DNA of 64,000 bases from Ilumatobacter sp963746265 (GCA_963746265.1 CAVVAM010000004.1:62001-126000), one strand, 5' to 3'. Positions 45,963 through 55,390 are shown, counted from the first letter of the stretch. Made by a program: numbers and translations. Notes: generated by a model not told the origin, from the letters alone.

Positions 45963-46349
45963 TCACGACCAACTCGTGGTCGCGATCAGGCAGAACGGAT
46001 GGCCGTCCGGGTCGAGGAGCACCCGCTCGTCGGCCGAGGGTTGGTGGCGGGCGAGCGCAGCGCCACACTCGATCGCGTGGGCGACCGCGGCGTCGAGATC
46101 GTCGGTGGCGATGTCGAGATGGAGCATCATCTGCTGCTGTCCCGCCACCGACGGCCAGGTCGGCGGTAGGTACTCGGTGTCCTCGTGGAACGACAGCGCG
46201 GTCGAATCGGGTGCATCGCGAAGGACGACCCAGCCCTCCTCGTCCATCAGCCGGGGCCAACCGAGCAGACACTCGTAGAAGCCGGCGAGCGCCTGGACAT
46301 CTCGAGTGCTCAACACCGTGCCGGCGAGACGGAACCGAGGCTCGGTCAT
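45963..46349 (-). CDS. VOC fold protein 2
   Basis: 128 aa, tandem paralogue of the preceding VOC gene: STRDVQALAGFYECLLGWPR, ALSFHEDTEYLPPTWPSVAG, QMMLHLDIATDDLDAAVAHA and VLLDPDGHPFCLIATTSWS. Same strand and 8 bp spacing imply co-expression. Products may pair as a heterodimer. Function unknown. Confidence 0.85.
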   Translation of the reverse strand: MTEPRFRLAGTVLSTRDVQALAGFYECLLGWPRLMDEEGWVVLRDAPDSTALSFHEDTEYLPPTWPSVAGQQQMMLHLDIATDDLDAAVAHAIECGAALARHQPSADERVLLDPDGHPFCLIATTSWS

Positions 46350-46356
46350 GCCCGCG

Positions 46357-46941
46357 TCAACCCGCCGGCCGCAGCATGCCCCACATGTGCGGACCCTCGC
46401 TGTCTGCCGTCGCGACGTCCCACTCGCTGCGGATCACGAAACCGTGGTGGCGGTAGTAGGCGACGTTCGCGGCCGTCTCGGTCTCGAGGTAGCACGGCAG
46501 CCCCTGCTCGTCGGCCAGTTCGAACACCGTCCCCATCAGGCTGCCGCCCAGGCCCTGGCGTTGCCAGTCGGGGTGAGTGGCCAACATGTTGAGATACCAG
46601 TGCGGTTCGGGCGGAGTGTTGGCGCCCATCGCCTCTCGCAGGGCGGCGAATCGTGCGAGCCGCCATCCGGGATGCTCGTACTGGACGACCCCGTCGGGAT
46701 CGACTTCGGGGCGGCCCGGCGGCACCCATCCGGCGATGGCGACCACGTCGTCGGTGCACCACAGCGACTCGGTCGCCAACCATCGACGGGCGACGTTGCC
46801 GAACATCACCTGGTGCTGCGCCTCGTACTCGTCGTCGTCGGGGACGAGCCACCGCATCACGGGATCGTCCGCGAACGCGAGGCACACGGTGCGCGCCACA
46901 CGACCGACGTCGTCCTCGCTGGCGCGACGAATGGTGACCAT
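46357..46941 (-). CDS. GNAT acetyltransferase
   Basis: 194 aa. IRRASEDDVGRVARTVCLAF start, LNMLATHPDWQRQGLGGSLM acetyl-CoA loop and the YLETETAANVAYYRHHGFVI end typical of small-molecule GNATs of actinobacteria. It precedes the VOC pair by 7 bp and is probably the first gene of that operon. ATG at 46941 with TACCGT 6 nt upstream. Confidence 0.88.
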   Translation of the reverse strand: MVTIRRASEDDVGRVARTVCLAFADDPVMRWLVPDDDEYEAQHQVMFGNVARRWLATESLWCTDDVVAIAGWVPPGRPEVDPDGVVQYEHPGWRLARFAALREAMGANTPPEPHWYLNMLATHPDWQRQGLGGSLMGTVFELADEQGLPCYLETETAANVAYYRHHGFVIRSEWDVATADSEGPHMWGMLRPAG

Positions 46942-46947
46942 GGAACG

Positions 46948-46953
46948 ACGGTA
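46948..46953 (-). promoter_or_regulatory. putative -10 element of a leaderless transcript
   Basis: TACCGT on the minus strand, 6 nt before the GNAT ATG at 46941; would drive the GNAT-VOC-VOC operon. Confidence 0.45.
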
Positions 46954-46985
46954 GCCAGCCCGACCCGAGCGAGCAGACTGGGACG

Positions 46986-47402
46986 ATGAGCGATCGTCCC
47001 TGGGAGTGTCCGGCCTGCGGTCACATGTTGAGCCGCTACGAAGACGAGGAGATGGGCCGAGGCGAGCAGGTGGCGGCGGCGATCGCCGACCTCGTCGCGA
47101 CGTGGTGGTTCGCCGGAACCGTGCTCGTGCTGCTCGCCACCTGGCTGACGGTGAACGTCGTGTGGCAACCGTTCGAGCCTTACCCGGTCGTGATGTTGGC
47201 GGTGATCAGCGCCGTGCTCGCATGCGTCACCGCACTGCAGGGACCGCTGATCCTGGTCACGCAGCGCCGGGCCGCCGCGCGCGACCGGATGCGCGACCGG
47301 GAGGCGCTCAGGGTCGCCATCCACGCCGAGCAGGATCTGCACGTGCTGCACGACAAGATCGATCACCTCATGTCGGAGTTGCGGAGCGGCGCGGGCGACT
47401 GA
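46986..47402 (+). CDS. DUF1003 family membrane protein
   Basis: 138 aa. Begins with a CPACGH half zinc ribbon, then two hydrophobic segments (WWFAGTVLVLLATWLTVNVV; VVMLAVISAVLACVTALQGP) and the cytosolic tail with ILVTQRRAAARDRMRDREAL typical of DUF1003, ending in a short coiled coil. Function is unknown. Confidence 0.85.
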   Translation: MSDRPWECPACGHMLSRYEDEEMGRGEQVAAAIADLVATWWFAGTVLVLLATWLTVNVVWQPFEPYPVVMLAVISAVLACVTALQGPLILVTQRRAAARDRMRDREALRVAIHAEQDLHVLHDKIDHLMSELRSGAGD

Positions 47403-47428
47403 TGACGCCTCGCATCAGCGGTGCCGGT

Positions 47429-47950
47429 TCAGGGGGTGCGGCCCACGAACGCGAGGAGCCGGTCCTGTGCACTCGCGTCGTCGGGCACCTCGGTCGGCTC
47501 ACCGAACATGGTCGGGCTGCGGAGCATCTCGGCCGGAGCCCTGCTCAGACCGAGCATCGTGGCCTCGACCGCTTCGGCCGGCAGCGAGTCGTCGGCACCG
47601 ACCGATCGGGCCAGATCCCACGAGTGGATCAAGAGGTCGCCGATCACGAACCCGAGCACCTGGTGCTTCGGCATGCCGCCCATCGCTTCGCTGGTCCCCT
47701 CGAGGTTGGAGGGATCGTCGAGCGCGGCCGACAGCGCCGGCCGGATCGTCGCCCAGTCGTCGCCCGGCGATGTGCCGGCGCCAAGCACTGCGCCACCCTG
47801 GGCTTGCCAATGGAGGACGTGGTCCACGAGATCGCGCACGGTCCAACCATCGCACGGGGTCGCTGCTTCCCACTGGTCGTCGCCGACCTCCTCCAGCACA
47901 CTGTCGAACTTGTCGGCGGCTTGCCGCCACACGTCTGCGGGTCCATTCAT
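47429..47950 (-). CDS. TIGR03086 / mycothiol-type DinB-like metal-binding protein
   Basis: 173 aa. DinB/maleylpyruvate isomerase N-terminal fold: DQWEAATPCDGWTVRDLVDHVLHW with the first metal His, GDLLIHSWDLARSVGAD with the second. In actinobacteria such proteins are often mycothiol-dependent transferases, but this TIGR03086 subgroup is uncharacterised. Follows the thiolase gene by 24 bp on the same strand. Confidence 0.87.
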   Translation of the reverse strand: MNGPADVWRQAADKFDSVLEEVGDDQWEAATPCDGWTVRDLVDHVLHWQAQGGAVLGAGTSPGDDWATIRPALSAALDDPSNLEGTSEAMGGMPKHQVLGFVIGDLLIHSWDLARSVGADDSLPAEAVEATMLGLSRAPAEMLRSPTMFGEPTEVPDDASAQDRLLAFVGRTP

Positions 47951-47974
47951 GTCATTGCTCCTGTCGGTCGATGG

Positions 47975-49120
47975 TCAGAGGCGTTCGATGATGGTGACGT
48001 TCGCCTGGCCCCCACCCTCGCACATCGTCTGCAGCCCGTAGCGGCCGCCGGTCCGCTCGAGCTCGTTGAGGAGCGTGATCATCAGGCGGGCGCCCGTGCA
48101 CCCGAGCGGGTGGCCCAGCGCGATCGCACCGCCGTTGACGTTGACCTGCTCGTGCTCGAAGTCGGTCTCGCGCAACCATGCCATCGGCACCGGCGCAAAC
48201 GCCTCGTTGATCTCGACGAGGTCGATGTCGCTCGCCGTGAGACCGGTCTTGGCGAGTGCCCGGTGGGTCGCCGGGATCGGCGCCGACAGCATCATGATCG
48301 GGTCGTCGGCCCACACCGACATGTGGTGGATCCGCGCCCGCGGCGTGACACCGTGTTCCTCGACCCCCCGCTCGTTCATGATGAGCATCGCGGCCGAACC
48401 ATCGGAGATCTGGCTCGCGACGGCGGCGGTGAGCTTGCCATCAGGGGTGAGCGTCGGGAGCGAACGGATCTTGTCCCAGTTCGGCTCGCGCGGGCCCTCA
48501 TCGCGTTCGACGTCGTTGATCGGCACGATCTCGTTGTCGAAGCGCCCCTCGGCCTGTGCCCGGAGCGCACGCTCGTGGGACTCGACCGCGAAGGCCTCCA
48601 TCTCGTCGCGGGTCAGATCCCACTTGTCGACCATCATCTCCGCGCCGACGAACTGGCTGACCTCTCCGGCCCCGTAGATCGTGTTCCAACCCGGCGAGCT
48701 GGTGTACGGGCTGAAACCCTCCTCCTGACCGAGTTCGGCCGAGGCGAGGATCGGCACCTGCGACATGTTCTGCACGCCGCCGGCGATCACGACGTCCATC
48801 GTGCCCGACATCACGGCCTGGGCCGCGAAGTGGACCGACTGCTGCGCGGAACCACATTGGCGGTCGATGGTGACACCGGGGACGTGCTCGGGGAGACCAC
48901 CGACCAGCCCGCAGGTGCGGGCGATGTCACCGGCCTGCGGACCGATCGTGTCGAGGCATCCGAAGATCACGTCTTCGACGGCGTGCGGGTCGACCTTCGA
49001 ACGCTCCATCAACGAGCGGATGACGTGCCCGCCGATGTCGGCCGGGTGGATCTGTGACAGGCCGCCGCCGCGGCGGCCGACGGGGGTGCGAACGGCTTCG
49101 ACGATGAACGCTTCGGACAT
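47975..49120 (-). CDS. acetyl-CoA C-acyltransferase (thiolase)
   Basis: 381 aa. Catalytic Cys89 in IDRQCGSAQQSVH, His337 in IALGHPLGCTGAR and Cys367 in MCEGGGQANV; NEAFAPV is also present. Pattern fits a degradative thiolase of fatty acid or steroid breakdown. No beta-oxidation partners are adjacent, so its pathway is open. Confidence 0.93.
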   Translation of the reverse strand: MSEAFIVEAVRTPVGRRGGGLSQIHPADIGGHVIRSLMERSKVDPHAVEDVIFGCLDTIGPQAGDIARTCGLVGGLPEHVPGVTIDRQCGSAQQSVHFAAQAVMSGTMDVVIAGGVQNMSQVPILASAELGQEEGFSPYTSSPGWNTIYGAGEVSQFVGAEMMVDKWDLTRDEMEAFAVESHERALRAQAEGRFDNEIVPINDVERDEGPREPNWDKIRSLPTLTPDGKLTAAVASQISDGSAAMLIMNERGVEEHGVTPRARIHHMSVWADDPIMMLSAPIPATHRALAKTGLTASDIDLVEINEAFAPVPMAWLRETDFEHEQVNVNGGAIALGHPLGCTGARLMITLLNELERTGGRYGLQTMCEGGGQANVTIIERL

Positions 49121-49300
49121 GCCACCACGCTAGATCGAAGTACCTGGCCGCGAAGAGGCAGGGAAGTCCCACCATTGTCCCTCGAATGTCAGGACCTTGG
49201 CCCCTGACGGACAGCGATCGACAAAGCCGATCATGAGAGCTAGAGGTTCGGGAAAACAGATCACGAATCACACCGCGATACACACGAAAGAAGGGTTGTC

Positions 49301-50077
49301 ATGTTGAGGAAGCCACTCGGACTACTCGGAGTCTTCATGATCATCGTCGGGTTCGGCTACTTCGTAGGCGCCGGAGTCGCCTACAGCAAGGTCCAGGGCG
49401 GCTACGGATCACTGCAGTCGTTCAGCGAGGCCCAGAACGTCGAACTCAGCTACAACGAGGACGGCCAGTTGATCGATCGCGGCACCGTCGAAGGTGCCGA
49501 GGGGATCATGACCCTGCTGAAGGACGACTGGAACTTCCCGGTCGTCGACAGCGACATGGATCCGGACGATCCGCTCGTGAACACCGCCAGCGAGTACATG
49601 TTCCAGATGGCCACGATCGTCTTCCACGTGCTCCATGGCGAGCAGGCCGTCACCTTGACCGCCGATGACATCACCGCCGCGATCGAGTCGGAGCAGCTCG
49701 CTGCCGACGGCACGTACAACGGCTCCGTCGCAACGTATCAAGGCGAAGTGCTCGAGCCCGGCACCTACATGGTCCCGGTCGACGGCCGCTACTGGACCGG
49801 GTTCGATCGCACCGACCTGCTCGACGGGCCGGCCCGTGAGGGCGCCTGGAGCGGTACCGCACACGCACTCGTCGCCGAACTCGGTGTCGGCGCCGCCACC
49901 CACAGCACCCTGCAACTCGCCCTCGGCGTGGCCGCACTGCTGGCCGGGCTCGGCGTGGTCTGCCTGGTGATGGGTGTCGCCTTCCTCTGGCACACACGCA
50001 AGCAGATGTACGAATCCGCACCGGACACGATCCCCGAAGCGTTGCTCCAGGACACACCGCAGACGACCAGCGTCTGA
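49301..50077 (+). CDS. two-helix membrane protein of unknown function
   Basis: 258 aa. One membrane segment near the start (LGVFMIIVGFGYFVGAGVAY) and one near the end (LALGVAALLAGLGVVCLVMG), with about 160 extracytoplasmic residues rich in acidic groups between them and a short cytoplasmic tail. The ribosome binding site GAAGGG is clear. Upstream, TCGACA and TAGAGG are separated by 17 bp (from about 49210), a possible sigma-70-type promoter with a normal 5' leader. I recognise no family. Confidence 0.7.
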   Translation: MLRKPLGLLGVFMIIVGFGYFVGAGVAYSKVQGGYGSLQSFSEAQNVELSYNEDGQLIDRGTVEGAEGIMTLLKDDWNFPVVDSDMDPDDPLVNTASEYMFQMATIVFHVLHGEQAVTLTADDITAAIESEQLAADGTYNGSVATYQGEVLEPGTYMVPVDGRYWTGFDRTDLLDGPAREGAWSGTAHALVAELGVGAATHSTLQLALGVAALLAGLGVVCLVMGVAFLWHTRKQMYESAPDTIPEALLQDTPQTTSV

Positions 50078-50117
50078 CAGATCTCGGGCCGGGCTTCCCG
50101 GTTCCGACAACCCGGGT

Positions 50118-50141
50118 GGGCCCCTCCGATCGGAGGGGCCC
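50118..50141. terminator. terminator hairpin after the membrane protein gene
   Basis: GGGCCCCTCC / GGAGGGGCCC, a perfect 10-bp stem with loop GATC, 40 bp after the stop codon. Very stable; no T-run. Confidence 0.7.
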
Positions 50142-50230
50142 GCTCGGCGTTGTGGGGCGTGGTCCCCGGATCGCACGGACTGTTCATCGAGCCGATACCC
50201 GCCCAACGCCAGCGGGTCGCGCAGTCTTCG

Positions 50231-50236
50231 TAGTGT
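50231..50236 (+). promoter_or_regulatory. putative -10 element of a leaderless transcript
   Basis: TAGTGT, 7 nt before the ATG at 50244 of the GH92 gene, without a Shine-Dalgarno. Confidence 0.45.
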
Positions 50237-50243
50237 CCGTATC

Positions 50244-52463
50244 ATGTTCCGACGCGTCGACCCGTTCATCGGGACCGACGCCACCGACCTGCCCGCACCC
50301 GGGGGTCTGGCGGCCACGTGGTGGTGGCCGAAGCCGCAGGTCGGCAACACGCACCCCGGCGCGACGCACCCGTTCGGCATGGTCTCGGCCACCGCGTACT
50401 CGGGTGCCTACCCCACCGGCTACGGCTGCTACGACCTCACTACCGAAGGCGTGCCCGGTCGGCTCTTCGAGCGCCTCGGAGCGACCGGCTTCACACACTT
50501 CCAGCAGTCGGGAACCGGCGCGATCCGCAAGTACTACAACTACTTCCGCGTCACGCCGATGGTCGAGCCGCTCGACGCGCTGGGTACGGCCTGGGACCTG
50601 AGCGACGAACTCGCCGAACCCGGCTACTACTCCGCGATGCTCGGCTCCGGAGTCCGGTGCGAGATCACCGTCGGACCCAAGTCGGCCGTCCATCGGTACA
50701 CCTTCCCCGATCACGCAGATGCCCGACTCGTGGTCGACCTGTCCCTCGGTGGGCTGGCCATCGACAACGGTGCAACAGTGCCGATCCGGGCACAGGTGCA
50801 GTCACTCACACCCGGGTCGGCGCAGGGAGAGGTCGTCGTCGAGGGCGCACCGCTCGCGTTCCACGTCGAGTGCGACGCCGCCGGATGGCGGCAGATGCTC
50901 TGGTACGACCGCCGTCTGATGCAGGGCGGCACCCGGCTCGAGTTCGACTTCATCCGCCCGACCACGTTGCGACCGTTCGGCATGCTGTGGCGGGGGCCGA
51001 CGGTGAGCGGACAGACGGTCGAGCTGCGGTTCGGCTTCTCGCTGCGCGGGGTCGAGCAGGCTCGGCACAATCTGCTAGCCGACTGCGGAGCTGACCCGCT
51101 GGCGTTCGACCGCCGAAGCGACGCCACCCGATCGACGTGGTCGGAACATCTCGACCGAGTCCAGGTGTCGTCGCCGTCGAGCGACCGGGAGACCGTGTTC
51201 GCGACCGCGCTCTACCACTCGTTGATCAAACCCTGCTTCGCCCATGGTGAGAGCCCGTTCTGGCCGTCGGCGGGCCCCTTCGCGTTCGACATCTGCACGA
51301 TGTGGGACATCTACCGCACGCAGCTGCCGCTGATCACGGCGCTGTTCCCCGAACGGTCGATCGAGCTCGCCAACGCACTGCTCCACATCTGCGAGGAGGA
51401 GGGCAACCTGCCGATCGGCTACCGGATGGCGAAGGGCGCCGACCGCTTCGCGCGGCAGGCGAGCGGGCTGGCGCACACGTTCCTGGCCGACCTCTGCCAC
51501 CTCGAGGTGAGAGGCATCGACTGGGACTGGGCGTTGGTCAACATGCACGGCGATCTTCGACGCGCCTACGGCGAGGAGTACCTCGAGCGCGGGATCACGC
51601 ATCCGATCAGCCACACGCTCGATGTCGCGTTCGCGTATCAGTGCACTGCGGTGATCGCCCGCCGACTCGGTGACGAGGCACTGGCCGGACAGTTCGAGGC
51701 GCTCGCGTCGGGGTGGGAGCGAGCGTTCGATCCGGCCACCGGACTCCTCGTGGACTCGTCGTTCTACGAGGGCGGCAGGTGGAACTACTCGTTCCGCCTG
51801 GTCCACGACATGGCCCGCCGCATCGCACTGGCCGGAGGTGACCGAGCGTTCACCGACCTGCTCGACCGGTTCTTCGGGTTCGGGGCGGACCCGGTGAAGC
51901 AGCCGGGCGAACATCCTGGCCCCGACGAGATGGCGGGCGGCTACGCGCTCGACCGCTTCGAGGGCCTGAACAACGAGCCGGACATGGAAGCGCCGTGGGC
52001 CTACCACTACGTCGGTCGCCCCGATCGCACGACGGAGATCGTGCACGCCGCGATCAACAACCAGTTCGGCGTGGGTCGTGGCGGGCTGCCCGGCAATGAC
52101 GACTCCGGCGGCTTGAGCTCGTGGTACGTGTGGGCGTCGCTCGGGCTGTTCCCCGTCGCAGGCCAGAACCTGGTGCTGCTCAACAGTCCGTCGTTCGAAC
52201 ACATCCGGATGCAGTTGGACGACTCGCCACTGACGATCGAGACGACCGGCTTCGTCGAACCCGACCCGACGGCCCCACCCCGGTTCGTCCGGGCCGTACG
52301 CGTCGACGGCAGGGAGCTGAATCGGTCGTGGCTCACGGGCAACGAGTTGCGTAATGCAGCGACGCTGCAATTCGACCTCGGTCCGAGCCCGTCCGGCTGG
52401 GCCACCACATCTCGTCCTCCGTTCCTCGGTACCGCTCGACACACAGGGAGCAGCAGAACATGA
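50244..52463 (+). CDS. GH92 family glycoside hydrolase (alpha-mannosidase type)
   Basis: 739 aa. GH92 blocks: VDPFIGTD at the start, GNTHPGATHPFGMVSATAYS, FTHFQQSGTGA, FDICTMWDIYRTQLPLITAL, YRMAKGADRF and the hallmark GLPGNDDSGGLSSWYVWASL that carries the general acid/base and calcium-site residues. Family enzymes are exo-acting, calcium-dependent alpha-mannosidases. No signal peptide is visible, so it would act inside the cell, unlike most GH92 proteins. Its TGA overlaps the ATG of the glycosyltransferase gene. Confidence 0.9.
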   Translation: MFRRVDPFIGTDATDLPAPGGLAATWWWPKPQVGNTHPGATHPFGMVSATAYSGAYPTGYGCYDLTTEGVPGRLFERLGATGFTHFQQSGTGAIRKYYNYFRVTPMVEPLDALGTAWDLSDELAEPGYYSAMLGSGVRCEITVGPKSAVHRYTFPDHADARLVVDLSLGGLAIDNGATVPIRAQVQSLTPGSAQGEVVVEGAPLAFHVECDAAGWRQMLWYDRRLMQGGTRLEFDFIRPTTLRPFGMLWRGPTVSGQTVELRFGFSLRGVEQARHNLLADCGADPLAFDRRSDATRSTWSEHLDRVQVSSPSSDRETVFATALYHSLIKPCFAHGESPFWPSAGPFAFDICTMWDIYRTQLPLITALFPERSIELANALLHICEEEGNLPIGYRMAKGADRFARQASGLAHTFLADLCHLEVRGIDWDWALVNMHGDLRRAYGEEYLERGITHPISHTLDVAFAYQCTAVIARRLGDEALAGQFEALASGWERAFDPATGLLVDSSFYEGGRWNYSFRLVHDMARRIALAGGDRAFTDLLDRFFGFGADPVKQPGEHPGPDEMAGGYALDRFEGLNNEPDMEAPWAYHYVGRPDRTTEIVHAAINNQFGVGRGGLPGNDDSGGLSSWYVWASLGLFPVAGQNLVLLNSPSFEHIRMQLDDSPLTIETTGFVEPDPTAPPRFVRAVRVDGRELNRSWLTGNELRNAATLQFDLGPSPSGWATTSRPPFLGTARHTGSSRT

Positions 52464-53746
52464 AGTCAGATCAGCCGTCTCGACGTCTCGTGATCGTGGT
52501 CCGCGCCGACCCGGTGATCTGCGGCCACTCCGGCGAGGCTCGCAACCTCGCCGAGGTCGCCTTGACCCGCGGTTTCGACGACGTCCGCATCGTCACGTGG
52601 CAGCTCGACACACTGCGAACCGCAGGGCTGCCGCTGAAGCCGCTCGACGCGGTGTCACCGTACAGCGACGGCATCACGGTCGAACGTCCTGCCGCAGTGG
52701 GTGACTACAAGGTGCCCGACGGGCGCTTCACGGGCGGGATGACCGGTCGCCTGATCGAGCTGTTCACCGACGGGGTGCCGACGGTGTGCATGTCGCTCTA
52801 CCTCGCGCCGCACGCCACGATCGTCGCCGAGGCCCGCAACGCGGCTGCGGCGACCGGGCTCACGATGCAGCTCAGCACGATCGCCGAGGCTGTCGGATCG
52901 GACATCACGAACGTCGTGAGGTCGTGCGTGGAGTCGGGGCGCTTCGGAGCGGCCGCCCATCTGTTCGCGACGTACCTGTCGAACGATCGGTGTGTCGCCG
53001 TGTCGGAGTACACGCGCGACGTCATCGCCGCGGCGGCGAGCGAGATCGATGCCCGGCACGGCACGGACTTCGCCGAACGATGCCGCGAGCGGGTCACGAT
53101 CTCGTATCCGGCCATCGACAGTCGCCAGTACACCGAGTTGAGCGACAGCGCGATCGAACGGGTGGTTGCCCACCGCGGGATCGAGCGTGACCGGTACGTC
53201 TTGTTCTTGTCGCGGCTGTCCAAGGCCAAGGGCGTCGACGACCTGATCGCCGGCTTCTCGCGTAGCCGTTCGCGCCATCACGTCCAGCTCGTGATCGCGG
53301 GGAACGGGCCCGAGGCCGTGGCCCTCCGATCGCAGGCGGCGTCGTCTCCGGCCGCACATCGCATCGTGTTCCTCGACGACGTGTCCGACGAGGAGAAGCC
53401 GGCGCTGATGGCGGGCAGCTCGGCCTTCGCGCTGCCGAGCAAGCCACGACCCGAGTTCGTGGAGACGTTCGGGATCGCCCTGGTCGAGAAGATGCTCGCC
53501 GGCGGCGGGCCCGTCATCACGTGCACAACGGGCGGTATCCCGGAAGCGGTCGGCGAACATGCGCTCCTCGTCCGGCAGGGCTCGCCCCAGGCCATCGCCG
53601 AAGCGATCGACCACGCGACCGGTGGGATCACCACCTCCGAGCTCAGGCGACGCGAGGTGGTCGCGCGGCAGTACGCGATGCAGTTCGACCGGGTGAACGT
53701 GTTCGACAAGTTGTTCGACCCGGCGGCGCCGGCGATCGCCGCGTGA
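52460..53746 (+). CDS. GT4-type glycosyltransferase
   Basis: 428 aa. GT-B fold: N-terminal CGHSGEARNLAEVAL segment, C-terminal nucleotide-sugar domain with LFLSRLSKAKGVDDLIAGFS, VIAGNGPEA and FVETFGIALVEKMLAGGGPV (the E(x)7E retaining signature) then TCTTGGIPEAVGEHALLV. ATG at 52460 is inside the GH92 stop (ATGA), so the two are made together. The acceptor may be a mannosyl glycan turned over by the GH92 enzyme; that is inference from coupling. Confidence 0.9.
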   Translation: MKSDQPSRRLVIVVRADPVICGHSGEARNLAEVALTRGFDDVRIVTWQLDTLRTAGLPLKPLDAVSPYSDGITVERPAAVGDYKVPDGRFTGGMTGRLIELFTDGVPTVCMSLYLAPHATIVAEARNAAAATGLTMQLSTIAEAVGSDITNVVRSCVESGRFGAAAHLFATYLSNDRCVAVSEYTRDVIAAAASEIDARHGTDFAERCRERVTISYPAIDSRQYTELSDSAIERVVAHRGIERDRYVLFLSRLSKAKGVDDLIAGFSRSRSRHHVQLVIAGNGPEAVALRSQAASSPAAHRIVFLDDVSDEEKPALMAGSSAFALPSKPRPEFVETFGIALVEKMLAGGGPVITCTTGGIPEAVGEHALLVRQGSPQAIAEAIDHATGGITTSELRRREVVARQYAMQFDRVNVFDKLFDPAAPAIAA

Positions 53747-53878
53747 GACTTCGTCGGTCGCGAGCGTCACGCGTGGGTACTGTCGTCCGGGTCTGCGTGA
53801 ACGGCCGAGGAACATGACCACCTGGTTGCGACGTGGCCGTTCGGGCTCACCTGCGCCGGCTCGGCGACATACTGGGGT

Positions 53879-54874
53879 ATGGCCGACATCAGGTTGTTCT
53901 CGTCGAAGTCCTATGACGAAGAGGCGTTCGTCGCAGCCAACGGCGCGCACGGTTTCGACTTGTCGTTCGTGAGTGATCGGCTGGGCCCCGCGACCGCCGA
54001 ACTGGGGGGTGGCGCGCCGGCGGTGTGCGCGTTCGTCAACGACGACTTGTCAGCCGGGGTGCTGGAGCGGTTGGCAGCGGCTGGCACCAGGTGCATCGCC
54101 ATGCGGTGCGCAGGGTTCAACAACGTCGATCTCGACGCTGCCAAGCGGCTCGGGCTCGACGTGGTTCGTGTGCCTGCGTACTCCCCCAACGCCGTTGCCG
54201 AACACACCCTCGCGTTGATCCTGGCGCTGAACCGCAACATCCACCGGGCGTACGGCCGGGTGCGTGACGGCAACTTCTCGCTCGACGGTCTCGTCGGGTT
54301 CGACCTCGCCGGCAAGACGGTCGCCGTGGTCGGAACCGGCCAGATCGGGCGCATCGTCGCCCGTCTCATGTGGCATCTTCGCTGCCGGGTGTTGGCGGTC
54401 GACCCGTTCCACGACGAGCATCTGCTGAGCCTCGGCGTGGAGTACACCGACCTGGACACGGCGCTGGCGGAGAGCGACATCGTCACGCTGAACTGCCCGC
54501 TCACCGATGAGACGCACCACCTGATCGATGCCGACACGATCGCGTCGATGCGGCGCGGGGCGATGGTCGTGAACACCGGTCGCGGCGCACTGATCGACAC
54601 CGCCGCTGCGATCGACGGGCTCAAGTCGAAGCAGATCGGCTCGCTGGCACTCGACGTCTACGAGGAAGAAGGCGATCTGTTCTTCGAGGACCGCAGCGGC
54701 GAGGTGATCGGCGACGACGTGTTCGCGCGGCTGTTGACGTTCCCGAACGTGTTGATCACGGCCCATCAGGCGTTCCTGACGCACGAGGCGCTCGACGCGA
54801 TCGCGACCACCACACTCGAGAGTGTGGCCGCCGTGCTCGCCGGCGAAGAGTGCGAGAACAGCCTGATCGACTGA
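53879..54874 (+). CDS. ldhA: D-2-hydroxyacid dehydrogenase (D-lactate dehydrogenase type)
   Basis: 331 aa. NAD-binding VAVVGTGQIGRIVARLMWHL, catalytic Arg/Glu/His in VNTGRGALIDTAAA, ALDVYEEEGDLFFED and ITAHQAFLTHEAL. Together with RLFSSKSYDEEAFVAAN at the start, this is close to fermentative LdhA. The reaction would be pyruvate to D-lactate with NADH, though related enzymes act on other 2-ketoacids. Confidence 0.88.
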   Translation: MADIRLFSSKSYDEEAFVAANGAHGFDLSFVSDRLGPATAELGGGAPAVCAFVNDDLSAGVLERLAAAGTRCIAMRCAGFNNVDLDAAKRLGLDVVRVPAYSPNAVAEHTLALILALNRNIHRAYGRVRDGNFSLDGLVGFDLAGKTVAVVGTGQIGRIVARLMWHLRCRVLAVDPFHDEHLLSLGVEYTDLDTALAESDIVTLNCPLTDETHHLIDADTIASMRRGAMVVNTGRGALIDTAAAIDGLKSKQIGSLALDVYEEEGDLFFEDRSGEVIGDDVFARLLTFPNVLITAHQAFLTHEALDAIATTTLESVAAVLAGEECENSLID

Positions 54875-54932
54875 ACCCCCGATGCCGGTCGGCGTCCGGG
54901 GCCGTACACTACGGAGTGACATACCGTTTCAA

Positions 54933-55317
54933 GGGGCTGACTGGTTTCGACATCAGAACTGTTGGGCGGGTTTGCGACCCGAGTTGCTCAGACTCGCTAA
55001 ACGGGGCAACCCAAAGAATTGCCGATGAGCAGTTCGCTCTCGCCGCCTGATTCAACTCAGGTGATCAGAGAGTCATCGTGAGCAGCAATGCCGCACGGGG
55101 CCAATCCATCACAGCCCGGCAACAGAAGTGAGGGATGACGGTGGGAAAGACCACTGACGGCGAGAAAGACCGCTGACGATTCGGAAAGACGATTCGTGGC
55201 CCACCTCCGGGTGAGCAGCCGACTCGCCGGTACACCTGCGCAGGTGTGAAGCGGGAATGGTCGTATCGGGTCCGTTCTCAGACTGTTGGACGGGGGTTCG
55301 ATTCCCCCCAGCTCCAC
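54933..55317 (+). ncRNA. ssrA: transfer-messenger RNA (tmRNA)
   Basis: 385 nt. The 5' end GGGGCTGACTGGTTTCGAC pairs with the 3' end CAGCTCC plus A, and the T arm reads GGGGGTTCGATTCCCCC. The tag frame ends in ...NGATQRIADEQFALAA and TGA (stop 55048-55050), with the ALAA degradation signal. Codon before AAC is CTA where GCN is expected (see findings). No encoded CCA. Likely promoter -10 TACACT at 54905-54910. Partner SmpB is encoded at 38713. Confidence 0.95.
55291..55317. other. putative attachment site in the 3' end of ssrA
   Basis: The T arm and acceptor of ssrA, a classical integration target, lie 203 bp before an integrase gene reading away from it. I searched for a second copy of GGGGGTTCGATTCCCCC to the right and did not see one, so the other end is beyond the window or lost. 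Confidence 0.55.
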
Positions 55318-55390
55318 GAGTGGGTTTGCCCACTTCCGCCGAAATCCGCCAACGTGCGGATTCGGCCCCTCTGACCAGGCGTTTTGTTCG

